A stretch of 64,000 nt of DNA from Firmicutes bacterium UBA6113. GTDB taxonomy: Bacteria > Bacillota > Clostridia > Tissierellales > Sedimentibacteraceae. Positions 24,736-33,331 of the stretch are shown one piece after another. A program made the translations under genes and the position numbers. Under the pieces are notes generated by a model that worked only from the letters and a program-made list of their open reading frames with translations, was not told the DNA's origin and searched no databases. Location of the stretch: the NCBI GenBank assembly GCA_002422545.1, contig DIWF01000032.1, forward strand, positions 5,920 through 69,919. Direction: 5' to 3'. The stretch's first letter is position 1. Every line of letters begins with the position of its first letter.

Positions 24736-24770
24736 ATCATACAATGAGCTTGTGAAGAAATTATGGAGAA
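24736..24770 (-). promoter_or_regulatory. Direct-repeat promoter, site 4
   Basis: On the minus strand: TTCTCCATAA, one base, TTCTTCACAA, eight bases, TATGAT (24736-24741). It lies directly ahead of the DUF2318 gene, with an expected start of transcription about 28 bases before the ATG. Confidence 0.75.
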
Positions 24771-24923
24771 AAAATTGTGGCTTTTCTGACATATTGAAAA
24801 TACCGAGGATACAATTAACGGCTAATGAAAGAAACTTAAAAAGAAAAATATAAAATTAATAGTGGAGAAATTTATGGTAAAATGTTAATATTATTGAAAA
24901 CAAAATGCTATCGGAGGAGAATT

Positions 24924-25493
24924 ATGAATCATTTAGGAACAGTAGGACTTGAAACAGAAAGATTAATGTTGAGGAAATTCAAGCTATCAGATACAGAAGC
25001 ATTATACAACAACTGGGCAAATGACGGAGAGGTTACCAAGTTTTTAATGTGGCCGACTCATACTTCTGTCGAAGTATCAGAAATTGTAGTAAAGGACTGG
25101 GTCAACAGTTATTCTGACAACAAGTTTTATCAGTGGGCAATTGTTTTAAAAGAAAATCAAAATGAACCAGTAGGAAGCATCAGTGTTGTACATATGGATG
25201 AAGAAATTGATATGGTGCATATAGGATATTGTATCGGAAGGAAATGGTGGCATCAGGGCATTACATCCGAGGCTTTTTCCGGAATAATTCCATTTTTAAT
25301 CGAAGAGGTTGGAGCAAGGCGAATAGAATCACGTCATGATCCAAGGAATCCAAATTCAGGCAAGGTCATGCTAAAGTGCGGATTGACTTATGAAGGTACA
25401 TTGCGAAATGCAGACAAAAACAACCAAGGTATATGTGATGCATCATTGTACGCCTTGCTGGCTGAAGAATATTACAAAGGTTTAAAAATATGA
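24924..25493 (+). CDS. GNAT-family N-acetyltransferase (RimJ/RimL type)
   Basis: A 189-residue acetyltransferase of the RimJ/RimL group, which uses acetyl-CoA to modify protein N termini or small molecules. Recognisable parts are LETERLMLRKFKLSD at the start, IGYCIGRKWWHQGITSEAF (the acetyl-CoA-binding loop) and RHDPRNPNSGKVMLKCGL near the end. The start at 24924 follows CGGAGGAG; an earlier in-frame ATG (24882) has no such site. The substrate is unknown. Confidence 0.85.
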   Translation: MNHLGTVGLETERLMLRKFKLSDTEALYNNWANDGEVTKFLMWPTHTSVEVSEIVVKDWVNSYSDNKFYQWAIVLKENQNEPVGSISVVHMDEEIDMVHIGYCIGRKWWHQGITSEAFSGIIPFLIEEVGARRIESRHDPRNPNSGKVMLKCGLTYEGTLRNADKNNQGICDASLYALLAEEYYKGLKI

Positions 25494-25529
25494 AAATGTT
25501 TTCTTATCATTATTAAAACTGGTAAGAAA

Positions 25530-25552
25530 TGGTGATATAATGATAATCACCA
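25530..25552 (+). promoter_or_regulatory. Palindrome over a -10 box
   Basis: TGGTGAT and ATCACCA flank a centre containing TATAAT (25536-25541), ahead of the small membrane-protein gene. It could be an operator or a short hairpin. Confidence 0.4.
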
Positions 25553-25570
25553 GCGGTATAGGAGGATAAG

Positions 25571-25792
25571 ATGGGAGTTTTCAAGGAATTTTGGTCAACT
25601 TACTACATGAATATATTGTTCGGAGCCGTATTGCAGGGCTTTATATGTGGGTCTATCAGCTCTAAAATTGCCAAACTGAAAGGATATTATGAATTTAAGT
25701 ATACTTTGTTTGGATTTTTCTTTTCATTTATAGGGGTCATTATAGCAGCAAATCTTCCAAAAAAGAATTTTAACCTCAATAAAAAAATATAG
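25571..25792 (+). CDS. Small two-helix membrane protein
   Basis: A 73-residue protein with two hydrophobic segments (about residues 13-31 and 46-63) joined by a charged loop (KIAKLKGYYEFKY). Family not recognised. TAGGAGG precedes the ATG, and a terminator follows, supporting a single-gene unit. Confidence 0.65.
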   Translation: MGVFKEFWSTYYMNILFGAVLQGFICGSISSKIAKLKGYYEFKYTLFGFFFSFIGVIIAANLPKKNFNLNKKI

Positions 25793-25825
25793 TTATCAGC
25801 AGGAAAATTATTACTGTTTAGGCAT

Positions 25826-25858
25826 AAACTTGTGTTGACTTCTCAATGCAAGTTTTTT
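25826..25858 (+). terminator. Intrinsic terminator
   Basis: AAACTTG and CAAGTTT enclose an inner TTGA/TCAA stem and are followed by Ts. Confidence 0.7.
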
Positions 25859-25980
25859 ATGTTATTATTATTTTTATGTTGAACGGAACATTCCTCAATT
25901 ATTATCGTCTTAGGTAATGTAGGATTATGCCCTGAGGAAGATACTGGGACAGAGAAACTTAATATTATATTATGCAAACG

Positions 25981-26009
25981 TTGACAAATTCTGTTTAATT
26001 TGTGATAAT
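25981..26009 (+). promoter_or_regulatory. Promoter of the orphan kinase gene
   Basis: TTGACA, 17 bases, GATAAT, about 50 bp before the start codon. Confidence 0.8.
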
Positions 26010-26062
26010 AAAGTGTAAGTTATAGCAATTTTAATTTTACAAGCGGGGGGTTGGGGTATATT

Positions 26063-27349
26063 ATGAATAATTTTAATGTAACACGTGATGTTTACGCAGA
26101 ATGGGAAAGTTTTGTTTCTAATGTCAAAAGTTCTGAAGCAAGGTCAATTACATTGGAGTCATGGAAACGCTGTAATGAATTTGATTTGCAGTCTGACAGA
26201 CTGAAATATAATTTTCTTTCTGAGGAGGAATTAAAGATAAAGATTCGAGAAAATTCCACACTTATTGAAATTTGCAAACCCTACCTGGATTCTTTATCTA
26301 TAAGCTTGGAAGAAATTCCACATATTGTAAGTTTAGCAGATAAAGAAGGATGGATAATTGATTTAAGAGGAACACCTCAAGAATTAGGAGGAAGAGATGC
26401 AGGATTATGCCTGGGTTCAAACTGGTCAGAAAAAGTTATCGGAAACAACGGAATAGGAACAGCACTAAGACTACGGGAGCCGGTTCTTGTTCACGGTGTT
26501 GAACATTTTGGTATGGTATATGGTTCATGCTCATGCATAGGAGTTCCCATCATAAGCAACGGAGAAATACTTGGAGCCTTGGATATAAGTGTTCCTGTTC
26601 AATATGCACATCCTGCAAGGCTGCATATACTTACTGCATGTGCAAGCTCAATCGAGTCAGTGCTAACATACATCAACAACTCAGACAACATGACCTTTTC
26701 AGCAATGTGCGGCTTAATTTCAACCGCTGTCCATGATCTTAAAAATCCTTTGTCAGTAATCAGTGGCCTTGGTCAGCTTGGAAACATAGCTACAGATGAA
26801 ACCAAAATCAAAGGCTATTTCGACAGGATAGTAATACAGGCTGATGAAATGAACAAAATGGTAACGGAATTATTAAATGTGTTTAGACCCGAAGAACTTT
26901 CAAGGCAGAATGTAAATCCAATCATTGAAGAAGTTATTAACAGTTATAAACCAATTTGTGATTATAAAAATATCAAACTCACATTTAAGTGTGATTGTGA
27001 TGATTTTGTAAGGGTAAATCGGAAACTTTTTAAAAGGTCAATTGAAAATCTAGTAAACAATGCAGTCCAATCAATGAATGGTGCAGGAGCCATAACAATC
27101 GGAACAAAATCCTGCGGTGAAACACTTTTAATCTCAGTTAAAGACACAGCAGGAGGCATTCCTGAAGAAATGCGTGATATATTGTTTGAGCCTTTCGCAT
27201 TCAAAAGATCAGGCGGAACAGGGCTGGGGCTTTTCATGGTTTATTATACAATAACAAGTACCCACAAAGGGAAAGTATGGTTTGAAACTGAGTCCGGCAA
27301 TGGAACAGCTTTCTTCATTGAACTTCCACTGGCCGGGCAACTGCAATGA
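26063..27349 (+). CDS. Orphan histidine kinase with AcoR-type GAF sensor
   Basis: A 428-residue soluble protein without membrane helices. The N-terminal 200 residues resemble the input half of AcoR-type sigma-54 activators (ITLESWKRCNEFDLQSDR, LCLGSNWSEKVIGNNGIGTA, a GAF domain with YGSCSCIGVPII). Instead of an AAA+ domain there follows a kinase: HisKA (STAVHDLKNPLSVISGL, His near residue 225) and ATPase (NAVQSMNGAGAI, GGTGLGLFMVYY). No response regulator is adjacent. The ATG at 26063 follows a very G-rich site; an in-frame TTG lies four codons earlier. By analogy with AcoR it may sense a small metabolite or redox state (inference). Confidence 0.85.
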   Translation: MNNFNVTRDVYAEWESFVSNVKSSEARSITLESWKRCNEFDLQSDRLKYNFLSEEELKIKIRENSTLIEICKPYLDSLSISLEEIPHIVSLADKEGWIIDLRGTPQELGGRDAGLCLGSNWSEKVIGNNGIGTALRLREPVLVHGVEHFGMVYGSCSCIGVPIISNGEILGALDISVPVQYAHPARLHILTACASSIESVLTYINNSDNMTFSAMCGLISTAVHDLKNPLSVISGLGQLGNIATDETKIKGYFDRIVIQADEMNKMVTELLNVFRPEELSRQNVNPIIEEVINSYKPICDYKNIKLTFKCDCDDFVRVNRKLFKRSIENLVNNAVQSMNGAGAITIGTKSCGETLLISVKDTAGGIPEEMRDILFEPFAFKRSGGTGLGLFMVYYTITSTHKGKVWFETESGNGTAFFIELPLAGQLQ

Positions 27350-27363
27350 TATATAATTTATAT

Positions 27364-27404
27364 AAAAAATCATGTATCCTGAGTTAGGAGGTGCATGATT
27401 TTTT
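27364..27404 (+). terminator. Intrinsic terminator
   Basis: AAAAAATCATG and CATGATTTTTT form a perfect 11-bp stem. Confidence 0.85.
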
Positions 27405-27485
27405 GCTGCCGATAGTAAAGAATGTCATAATCACATCATCATCCCTCATACATTGTAAAAAGATAATAAGAAAGTTGGGGATTAA

Positions 27486-27821
27486 ATGACTTTTTATTCT
27501 AGCGTTGTGCAGAATTTTTTGGTTGCATTCGGAATTGTTATTGGTGCAGGTGTTTTTTCAGGAATCGGAGCAATAATTACAAATAACCCTCCTTACAAGG
27601 CAATGATTGAGGCCGCAGCATCAATTAAAATATGGGCATTAGCTGCATCATTGGGAGGAACATTCACATCGTTTACTGTCATTGAAAAAGGATTGTTTGA
27701 TGGAGAAGTGAAAACACTTTTGAAGCAGGCAATTTTTGTTCTCATATCATTGTCCGGTGCTAACATTGGTTATGGATTCATCAAGGCTATAAAAATGTGC
27801 GGTGACATATGGGGAAAATGA
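27486..27821 (+). CDS. ytrH: YtrH-family sporulation membrane protein
   Basis: A 111-residue membrane protein matching YtrH (FLVAFGIVIGAGVFSGIGAI; IKIWALAASLGGTFTSF). In Bacillus, YtrH is made in the mother cell under sigma E and is needed for efficient sporulation. A GGGG site precedes the ATG. Its stop overlaps the start of the next gene (ATGA), which is a YtrI-like protein, as in Bacillus. Confidence 0.88.
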   Translation: MTFYSSVVQNFLVAFGIVIGAGVFSGIGAIITNNPPYKAMIEAAASIKIWALAASLGGTFTSFTVIEKGLFDGEVKTLLKQAIFVLISLSGANIGYGFIKAIKMCGDIWGK

Positions 27822-28300
27822 ATAAAAAAAGTGCAGGATTAATGTTTTGCTTTGCAACAGGAATTGTATGGGGTGCTCTCATAGGTTCTGCACTAACTAC
27901 AGTGCTAGTAAGTTACAGAGTTGATCTGTTCTATGAAAAAATAGCATATCAGGAAAGTATAATTGCAGACTGCGAAGAAAAGTTAATGAAACTTGAGAAA
28001 TCAATAAACAATTCAAATATTGTCCTAAAGGACATAGAAATCATAATAGAAGCTGATGAAGAGCAAATAAACAGCATCAACAACATAGAAATTGAAAAAG
28101 CAATTAAAGAAAAATTCAATTCTTCCCTTGGCAAGGAAGTAAAGAATCTGGATGCAGAAATTCTCATGCAGGTTGTGGACAAAAGAATTTTAAAGTTTGA
28201 TGAGGCCGAGTATAAAATTGATGTCAGAAAGCTGGTTTTGTCTGATAAGCTCAAAATATGGGTGGGCATAACGGTTATGGAAATTGAATCTCGGGAATAA
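27818..28300 (+). CDS. YtrI-like sporulation membrane protein
   Basis: A 160-residue protein with one N-terminal membrane segment (GLMFCFATGIVWGALIGSAL) and a long charged, helical extracytoplasmic part. Position directly after ytrH with a four-base overlap and the overall layout match YtrI, required with YtrH in sporulation; sequence similarity is weak, so the assignment rests mainly on context. Confidence 0.7.
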   Translation: MNKKSAGLMFCFATGIVWGALIGSALTTVLVSYRVDLFYEKIAYQESIIADCEEKLMKLEKSINNSNIVLKDIEIIIEADEEQINSINNIEIEKAIKEKFNSSLGKEVKNLDAEILMQVVDKRILKFDEAEYKIDVRKLVLSDKLKIWVGITVMEIESRE

Positions 28301-28315
28301 CATAACACAATTGTA

Positions 28316-28350
28316 TAAAAACTACTGAGTTTATTTTCTCAGTAGTTTTT
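28316..28350. terminator. Bidirectional terminator overlapping a stop codon
   Basis: AAAACTACTGAG and CTCAGTAGTTTT form a 12-bp stem. The right arm includes the last codons of the convergent minus-strand gene, whose stop codon is in the loop. Confidence 0.9.
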
Positions 28351-29221
28351 CTTTTAAATCTTCCAATGCTTCCTTGTAGTGTTTTGATTTGATTCCAGGG
28401 AAGGCATTTAAAAGCCTTCTTTCACCAAAGAATGAAAGATTGAGCATCTCATCTCGATTGCTTTTAAGCTGGCGGATGATTGCCTTTTTCTCTTCAATTT
28501 TTTGAGAAAGAATTTCTTTTCTTTCTTCAATTGTGCCTTCAACTTCAGATAATCTTTCTTCTATGATGCCGCTTACTGCTAGTTTCTGCTCTTCAATTGC
28601 AGCTTTCAACTCTTCGCCTTTTTCTACTATTGAAATGCTTTCTTCGGAAATTTTTTCTGCCATGTCGTCGGAAATGCTCCTGATTTTTGCACCCATTTCA
28701 TTGATTTTACTAAGCTGTATGTTAAGCCTCAATACTGACTGTACCGTTGCAATCACATCGATGGTGATTATTGTCAGAAAGATGCTCAGTATAATTTTTC
28801 CGGCTTCAATGTTGATATAAGATGCAAAATTTTGTATCAGTGGATGAATTACGTAAATTATCAAAAGGCATGCGGTTCCCCAGGCCAGTGAAAATTTAAA
28901 ACATATGTATCCCTTGATGTTGAAGGGGTATTCCGAGTAATCCCACCACTTGTGATTGAACGTTTTTTCAAGTAGCCATCCTGTCACAAATTCAATGGCA
29001 GAAGTTAGAACCACTGAACCAGCATACAACAACAGCAAATTGTTTTTAACGGGAGTCAAGAGACCAATTACTGCAAGAACCCCAAAACCATAAATAGGAC
29101 AAACGGGACCGTTTAGAAATCCGCGGTTTACAAGTTTTCCCGTGCTCACCGCTGCATAAACAACTTCAGTGCACCATCCTATGAAGGCATAAATAATAAA
29201 ATACCATAAATATAAGTACAT
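28331..29221 (-). CDS. Membrane protein of the CmpB-like putative ABC permease family, with coiled coil
   Basis: A 296-residue protein. The N-terminal part with about five membrane helices (YLWYFIIYAFIGWCTEVVYA; GFLNGPVCPIYGFGVL; EFVTGWLLEKTFNHKWWDYS) matches the putative ABC-transporter type IV family (PF06541), found throughout Firmicutes with unknown function. From about residue 175 a long Glu/Lys-rich coiled coil follows (EERLSEVEGTIEERKEILSQ). GGAGG lies before the start. No ATPase is adjacent, so transport activity is unproven. Confidence 0.8.
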   Translation of the reverse strand: MYLYLWYFIIYAFIGWCTEVVYAAVSTGKLVNRGFLNGPVCPIYGFGVLAVIGLLTPVKNNLLLLYAGSVVLTSAIEFVTGWLLEKTFNHKWWDYSEYPFNIKGYICFKFSLAWGTACLLIIYVIHPLIQNFASYINIEAGKIILSIFLTIITIDVIATVQSVLRLNIQLSKINEMGAKIRSISDDMAEKISEESISIVEKGEELKAAIEEQKLAVSGIIEERLSEVEGTIEERKEILSQKIEEKKAIIRQLKSNRDEMLNLSFFGERRLLNAFPGIKSKHYKEALEDLKEKLLRK

Positions 29222-29324
29222 TTTGGACCTCCGATTATTACATAATATTCCTGCAGGATTAAAGTTTTCTTTAATTTATGGGAAATATGTTTTCTATCTT
29301 CAGAATTTATGAATTTCTGTTGTA

Positions 29325-29352
29325 TTGACTTGACAGAATTTTATTGTATAAT
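29325..29352 (+). promoter_or_regulatory. Promoter of the YdbC-like gene
   Basis: TTGACT, 16 bases, TATAAT, about 57 bp before the start codon. Confidence 0.75.
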
Positions 29353-29409
29353 GATTTTACCGGAGAGATATTTTAAAATCCTGAAAAATAATATAAAAAG
29401 AGGTACTAC

Positions 29410-29631
29410 ATGGCAGAATTTAAATATGAAATTGTTGAGGAAATAAAGGTTATATCGGAATCTTCAAGAGGATGGTCAAAAGAGCTCAACATTATAAGCT
29501 GGAACGAAAGAGACCCCAAGTATGATTTGAGAGAATGGTCACCGGAACATGAAAAGATGGGCAAAGGGATAACACTGTCAGCTGAAGAGTTGAAAACATT
29601 GAGGGATGCGCTGAACAAGCTTGAATTATAA
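29410..29631 (+). CDS. YdbC-family PC4-like ssDNA-binding protein
   Basis: A 73-residue protein matching the YdbC/PC4 family of small single-stranded nucleic-acid-binding proteins (EIVEEIKVISESSRGWSKEL; DLREWSPEHEKMGKGITLS). The family member from Lactococcus has a PC4-type fold; its role in the cell is unclear. AGAGG precedes the start. It is short but highly characteristic. Confidence 0.9.
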   Translation: MAEFKYEIVEEIKVISESSRGWSKELNIISWNERDPKYDLREWSPEHEKMGKGITLSAEELKTLRDALNKLEL

Positions 29632-29692
29632 ATAAATTGCAGCTGTATGCTGTATAATATTATACTTAAGGAATATTAAAAGGAATATTAAC

Positions 29693-31276
29693 ATGAAGCT
29701 AAGAACGCAAATAATACTTTTCTTTATTTTGATTCTTTTATTTTCAGTGGGAAGCATAATCATATTTTCCTACTACCAGATGGAAATAATCTTCAATAAG
29801 CAGCTGGAAGAAAAGCTTTTTGACATAGCTTACTATGCTTCCGAAGATCACCTGGTCAAGGAGGCGCTGGCTGCCAATGAAATCATTCCAGATTCCGAAC
29901 TGAATGATCACATAGAAAAAATACGTGTTAAGACAAATGTGGACTTCATTGTTGTTTTCAACATGGACAGAATCAGGTTGACACATCCCAATGAAAAGAA
30001 CATAGGACAGCTTTTTAAAGGCGGAGATGAGATGAAGGTTCTTGAAACAGCAGAGGAATATGCATCAAAGGCTGAAGGAACGCTTGGAATATCAGTCAGA
30101 GCCTTTGTTCCGGTTTTTTATGAAGGACGGCAGGTGGGAGCTGTTTGTGTGGGCAGCACGGTAAATGAAAACACCAAGTCTCTTAACAACATCATTAAAC
30201 AGTTTTATCCGTTTATTTTGATCGGGTTTGTTTTTGGTATATATTTATCTGCTATTCTGGCTTCAAATATTAAAAATGAGATATTAGGACTTGAACCAAA
30301 AGAAATTACTCTCATGTTCAAGGAAAAAGATGCAATACTAGAAAATGTAATGGAAGGTATAATAACCCTTGACGAAGCAGGAAATCTTATTCAATACAAC
30401 AAGGAAGCTTCACGCATACTTGGACTGACAGAAGAGGACATGGGAAAAACCGCAGAAGAAATCATCCAGGGGAACAAAAACTATGAATTGATTAAGTACG
30501 GTGAAGGTATGCATGAAACAGAAGTTAAAATAAGGCCGGGGCTTAGCATTATGTGCAACAGCAGTCTGCTTAAGAATGACAAAAATCAGATTATAGGAAG
30601 TGTAATAAACTTCAAGGATCTTACTGAAGTGAAAAAGATGGCTGAAGAGCTCACAGGTATAAAGAAAATGGCCTGGTCCCTAAGAGCCAATAATCATGAG
30701 TTCATGAACAAGCTTCACACCATATCAGGTTTAATACAGCTTGAAGAATATGATGAAGCAATAAAGTATATTTCCAAGACTGCAAAAAGCAGGAACAAAA
30801 TAACCGACATCATAACCGGAAATATTAAAATTTCTTCCATTTCAGCACTTCTTCTCGCTAAATATTACAAGGCCGAAGAAATGAGAGTTAGGCTTGAAAT
30901 TGACAAACAGTCAAGCTTAACAAAACTTCCTGATCTAATGACCGAGGAAGACCTGGAAAGCATTATCGGAAATTTGATTGAAAACTCACTGGATGCGGTA
31001 AGTGTTGACGGAACAGGTAAAATTTCTATGTTCATTCATGAAAAGGAAGGAAAGTTAATCCTTGAATTGAGCGACAACGGTCCTGGCATACCTGAAAATA
31101 TAAGACACAGGATATATGAGCAGAGATTTACCACAAAATCAGGCCAGAGAGGTTATGGAATGTACATTGTAAGGAAAATCGTGGATCGTCTGAATGGAAA
31201 AATAAATTTGACAGTATCCGGTGGAACATCATGGTATATTGAAATACCAATGGAAGGCGGTGAGAAAGATGATTAA
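29693..31276 (+). CDS. CitA/DcuS-type sensor histidine kinase
   Basis: A 527-residue membrane kinase of the carboxylate-sensing group. Two helices (about 8-28 and 170-192) enclose a PAS-like extracellular domain (VDFIVVFNMDRIRLTHPNE; VSVRAFVPVFYEGR-like region), followed by a cytoplasmic PAS domain (VMEGIITLDEAGNLIQYNKE), the family's phosphoacceptor box (NNHEFMNKLHTISGLIQL) and an ATPase domain (NLIENSLDAV, SDNGPGIP, GYGMYIV). Such kinases detect citrate, malate, fumarate or related acids outside the cell. It overlaps its regulator gene by eight bases and precedes a hydroxycarboxylate operon. Confidence 0.92.
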   Translation: MKLRTQIILFFILILLFSVGSIIIFSYYQMEIIFNKQLEEKLFDIAYYASEDHLVKEALAANEIIPDSELNDHIEKIRVKTNVDFIVVFNMDRIRLTHPNEKNIGQLFKGGDEMKVLETAEEYASKAEGTLGISVRAFVPVFYEGRQVGAVCVGSTVNENTKSLNNIIKQFYPFILIGFVFGIYLSAILASNIKNEILGLEPKEITLMFKEKDAILENVMEGIITLDEAGNLIQYNKEASRILGLTEEDMGKTAEEIIQGNKNYELIKYGEGMHETEVKIRPGLSIMCNSSLLKNDKNQIIGSVINFKDLTEVKKMAEELTGIKKMAWSLRANNHEFMNKLHTISGLIQLEEYDEAIKYISKTAKSRNKITDIITGNIKISSISALLLAKYYKAEEMRVRLEIDKQSSLTKLPDLMTEEDLESIIGNLIENSLDAVSVDGTGKISMFIHEKEGKLILELSDNGPGIPENIRHRIYEQRFTTKSGQRGYGMYIVRKIVDRLNGKINLTVSGGTSWYIEIPMEGGEKDD

Positions 31277-31958
31277 TGTTATGATTATTGAAGATGATCC
31301 AATGGTCAGAGACATTAATTCAAAGTTCCTGAAAAAAGTAGATGATTTCAAGCTGGTCAAGGCTGCGTCAAATCTCACGGAAGCCATGGAATTCATGAAT
31401 GGCAACAAAGTAGACCTTTTGTTGCTTGATATTTATCTTCCCAAGGAAAACGGAATTGAATTTTTGAAGAAGCTTCGAAAGGAAGGAGCAGAAGTCGATG
31501 TCATTCTTATAACCGCCGACAAAACAAGCATCATGATTCAGGAGGCACTCAGGTACGGAGCCGTTGACTACCTTATAAAACCATTCACTCTTGAACGGTT
31601 TAAAGAAGCACTTGGAAAGTACAAACAAATGTACAACAGCTTTAGCAACTCCAACACTATTGAACAAAAAACACTGGACCAGTATATTAGCGGATCTTCT
31701 TCATCAGAGAAAAGCAATGATGAAGAAGATTTTGAGAAAGGCATTAACAAGTACACGTATAAAATAATCTGGAATGAAATTGAAAATTCAAGGGATAATT
31801 ACAAAACAGCCGAGGAAATTTCAGCGTCTTCTGGAGTTGCAAGAGTAACTGTAAGAAAGTATCTTGATTATATGGAAAAAGAAGATAAGGTTAAAAAGAT
31901 CATAGAATACGGTAAGGTTGGAAGACCACAGCACAAATATAAAATAAAAACAAAATAG
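31269..31958 (+). CDS. CitB/DcuR-type response regulator
   Basis: A 229-residue regulator: receiver domain (VMIIEDDPMVRDINSKFL, acceptor Asp in DLLLLDIYLPKENG, KPFTLERF) and a C-terminal helix-turn-helix of the CitB/MalR type (TAEEISASSGVARVTVRKYLD; VGRPQHKYKI). The start at 31269 lies inside the kinase gene; an upstream in-frame ATG would overlap further and has no ribosome-binding site. Members of this family activate transport and breakdown of the sensed acid, here probably the operon starting at 32126. Confidence 0.92.
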   Translation: MINVMIIEDDPMVRDINSKFLKKVDDFKLVKAASNLTEAMEFMNGNKVDLLLLDIYLPKENGIEFLKKLRKEGAEVDVILITADKTSIMIQEALRYGAVDYLIKPFTLERFKEALGKYKQMYNSFSNSNTIEQKTLDQYISGSSSSEKSNDEEDFEKGINKYTYKIIWNEIENSRDNYKTAEEISASSGVARVTVRKYLDYMEKEDKVKKIIEYGKVGRPQHKYKIKTK

Positions 31959-31962
31959 CATA

Positions 31963-31988
31963 GCCCCGTCTTACTGAACGGGGTTTTT
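31963..31988 (+). terminator. Intrinsic terminator of the two-component operon
   Basis: A GC-rich CCCCGT/ACGGGG stem with an 8-base loop is followed by TTTTT. Confidence 0.85.
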
Positions 31989-32059
31989 ATATGCAGGAAA
32001 TCGTTATTTAAATAACAAAATAATTTTAATGAACAAAACTTTTTTTAAATTTCATAATA

Positions 32060-32088
32060 TTTACGTTATTTTCACGGAATGATATATT
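32060..32088 (+). promoter_or_regulatory. Promoter of the hydroxycarboxylate operon
   Basis: TTTACG, 17 bases, TATATT. The weak boxes and the very AT-rich 60 bp upstream fit activation by a CitB-type regulator (inference). Confidence 0.6.
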
Positions 32089-32125
32089 TATTGTGAAATT
32101 AATTCAGTTATGGGAGGAAAACGAT

Positions 32126-33298
32126 TTGAATTATTTTGAAGAAAGTTTAAAACTTCATGAAAAGCACAAAGGAAAAATAGAGGTTGTATCAAAAATGAAG
32201 GTTGAAACCAGGGAAGATTTAAGCCTTGCTTATACTCCTGGAGTTGCTGAACCTTGCAGGAAAATTCATGAAAACGAAGAAAATGTATACAAGTATACAT
32301 CTAAAGGAAACATTGTTGCAGTAGTAACTGACGGGACTGCTGTTTTGGGACTTGGAGACATAGGACCAAAGGCTGCTCTTCCTGTTATGGAAGGAAAATC
32401 AATTTTATTCAAGGAATTTGCAGATGTAGATGCTTTCCCAATATGCCTGGACACAAAAGATGTTGATGAAATAGTAAATGCCGTAAAATTAATAGCACCG
32501 GGTCTTGGAGGAATAAACCTTGAAGATATTGGAGCTCCAAGATGTTTTGAAATTGAAGAGAAACTGAAAAAAATACTGGACATTCCTGTATTTCATGATG
32601 ACCAGCACGGAACTGCCATAGTAGTTCTTTCAGGATTGATAAATGCATTAAAAATTGTAAATAAGAAAATTGAAGATATTAACATTGTAATAAACGGAGC
32701 CGGAGCTGCAGGAACAGCAATTTCGAATCTGCTATTGTCAGCCGGAGCTAAAAACATAATAGTTTGCGACAGAACTGGAGCAATATACAAAGAAAGAGAA
32801 AAAATGAACGATGCAAAGCTCATACTTGCCCAGACTACAAACCTTGGAAGCAAAAGAGGAAGTCTTGCAGATGTTCTTGTGGGAGCAGATGTGTTCATAG
32901 GAGTTTCTTCTGCTGATTCTGTAAAACCTGAAATGGTTTGTTCGATGAACAAAGATGCCATAATACTTGCAATGGCTAATCCTACACCTGAAATCATGCC
33001 TGATCTTGCAAAGGAAGCAGGAGCAAGAATTATAGGAACAGGGCGTTCAGATTTCCCAAATCAGATAAACAACGTTCTTGTGTTCCCGGGAGTGTTCAGA
33101 GGAGCTTTAGACGTTAGAGCAAAAGAAATAAACGAAGAAATGAAACTGGCTGCTGCTTATGCAATAGCAGGCTACATTGATGAAAAAGATTTAAATGAAG
33201 ACAACATAATACCTAGTGCACTTGATAAGGGAGTTGCAAAGGTAGTTGCAAATGCTATAGCTGATGCAGCGCACAAGTCAGGTGTAGCAAGAATATAG
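32126..33298 (+). CDS. NAD(P)-dependent malic enzyme
   Basis: A 390-residue malic enzyme that oxidatively decarboxylates malate to pyruvate. Conserved parts: SLAYTPGVAEPC, KGNIVAVVTDGTAVLGLGDIG, HDDQHGTAIV and the nucleotide-binding INGAGAAGTAI. I place the start at a TTG (32126), where the protein begins NYFEESLKLHEKHKGKIEVV as in close relatives; GGGAGG lies eight bases upstream. An ATG 33 bases earlier has no site and lies too near the promoter. First gene of an operon with a hydroxycarboxylate transporter, so imported malate could feed it. Confidence 0.93.
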   Translation: MNYFEESLKLHEKHKGKIEVVSKMKVETREDLSLAYTPGVAEPCRKIHENEENVYKYTSKGNIVAVVTDGTAVLGLGDIGPKAALPVMEGKSILFKEFADVDAFPICLDTKDVDEIVNAVKLIAPGLGGINLEDIGAPRCFEIEEKLKKILDIPVFHDDQHGTAIVVLSGLINALKIVNKKIEDINIVINGAGAAGTAISNLLLSAGAKNIIVCDRTGAIYKEREKMNDAKLILAQTTNLGSKRGSLADVLVGADVFIGVSSADSVKPEMVCSMNKDAIILAMANPTPEIMPDLAKEAGARIIGTGRSDFPNQINNVLVFPGVFRGALDVRAKEINEEMKLAAAYAIAGYIDEKDLNEDNIIPSALDKGVAKVVANAIADAAHKSGVARI

Positions 33299-33331
33299 CA
33301 GTAAAATAAAATTATTTCTGGGAGGAAAATT

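Noticed and set aside
24860..24880. A fifth repeat-promoter site before the acetyltransferase gene (AGTGGAGAAATTTATGG)
   Set aside because: The second unit is out of the 11-bp register and no -10 box lies at 8 bp.
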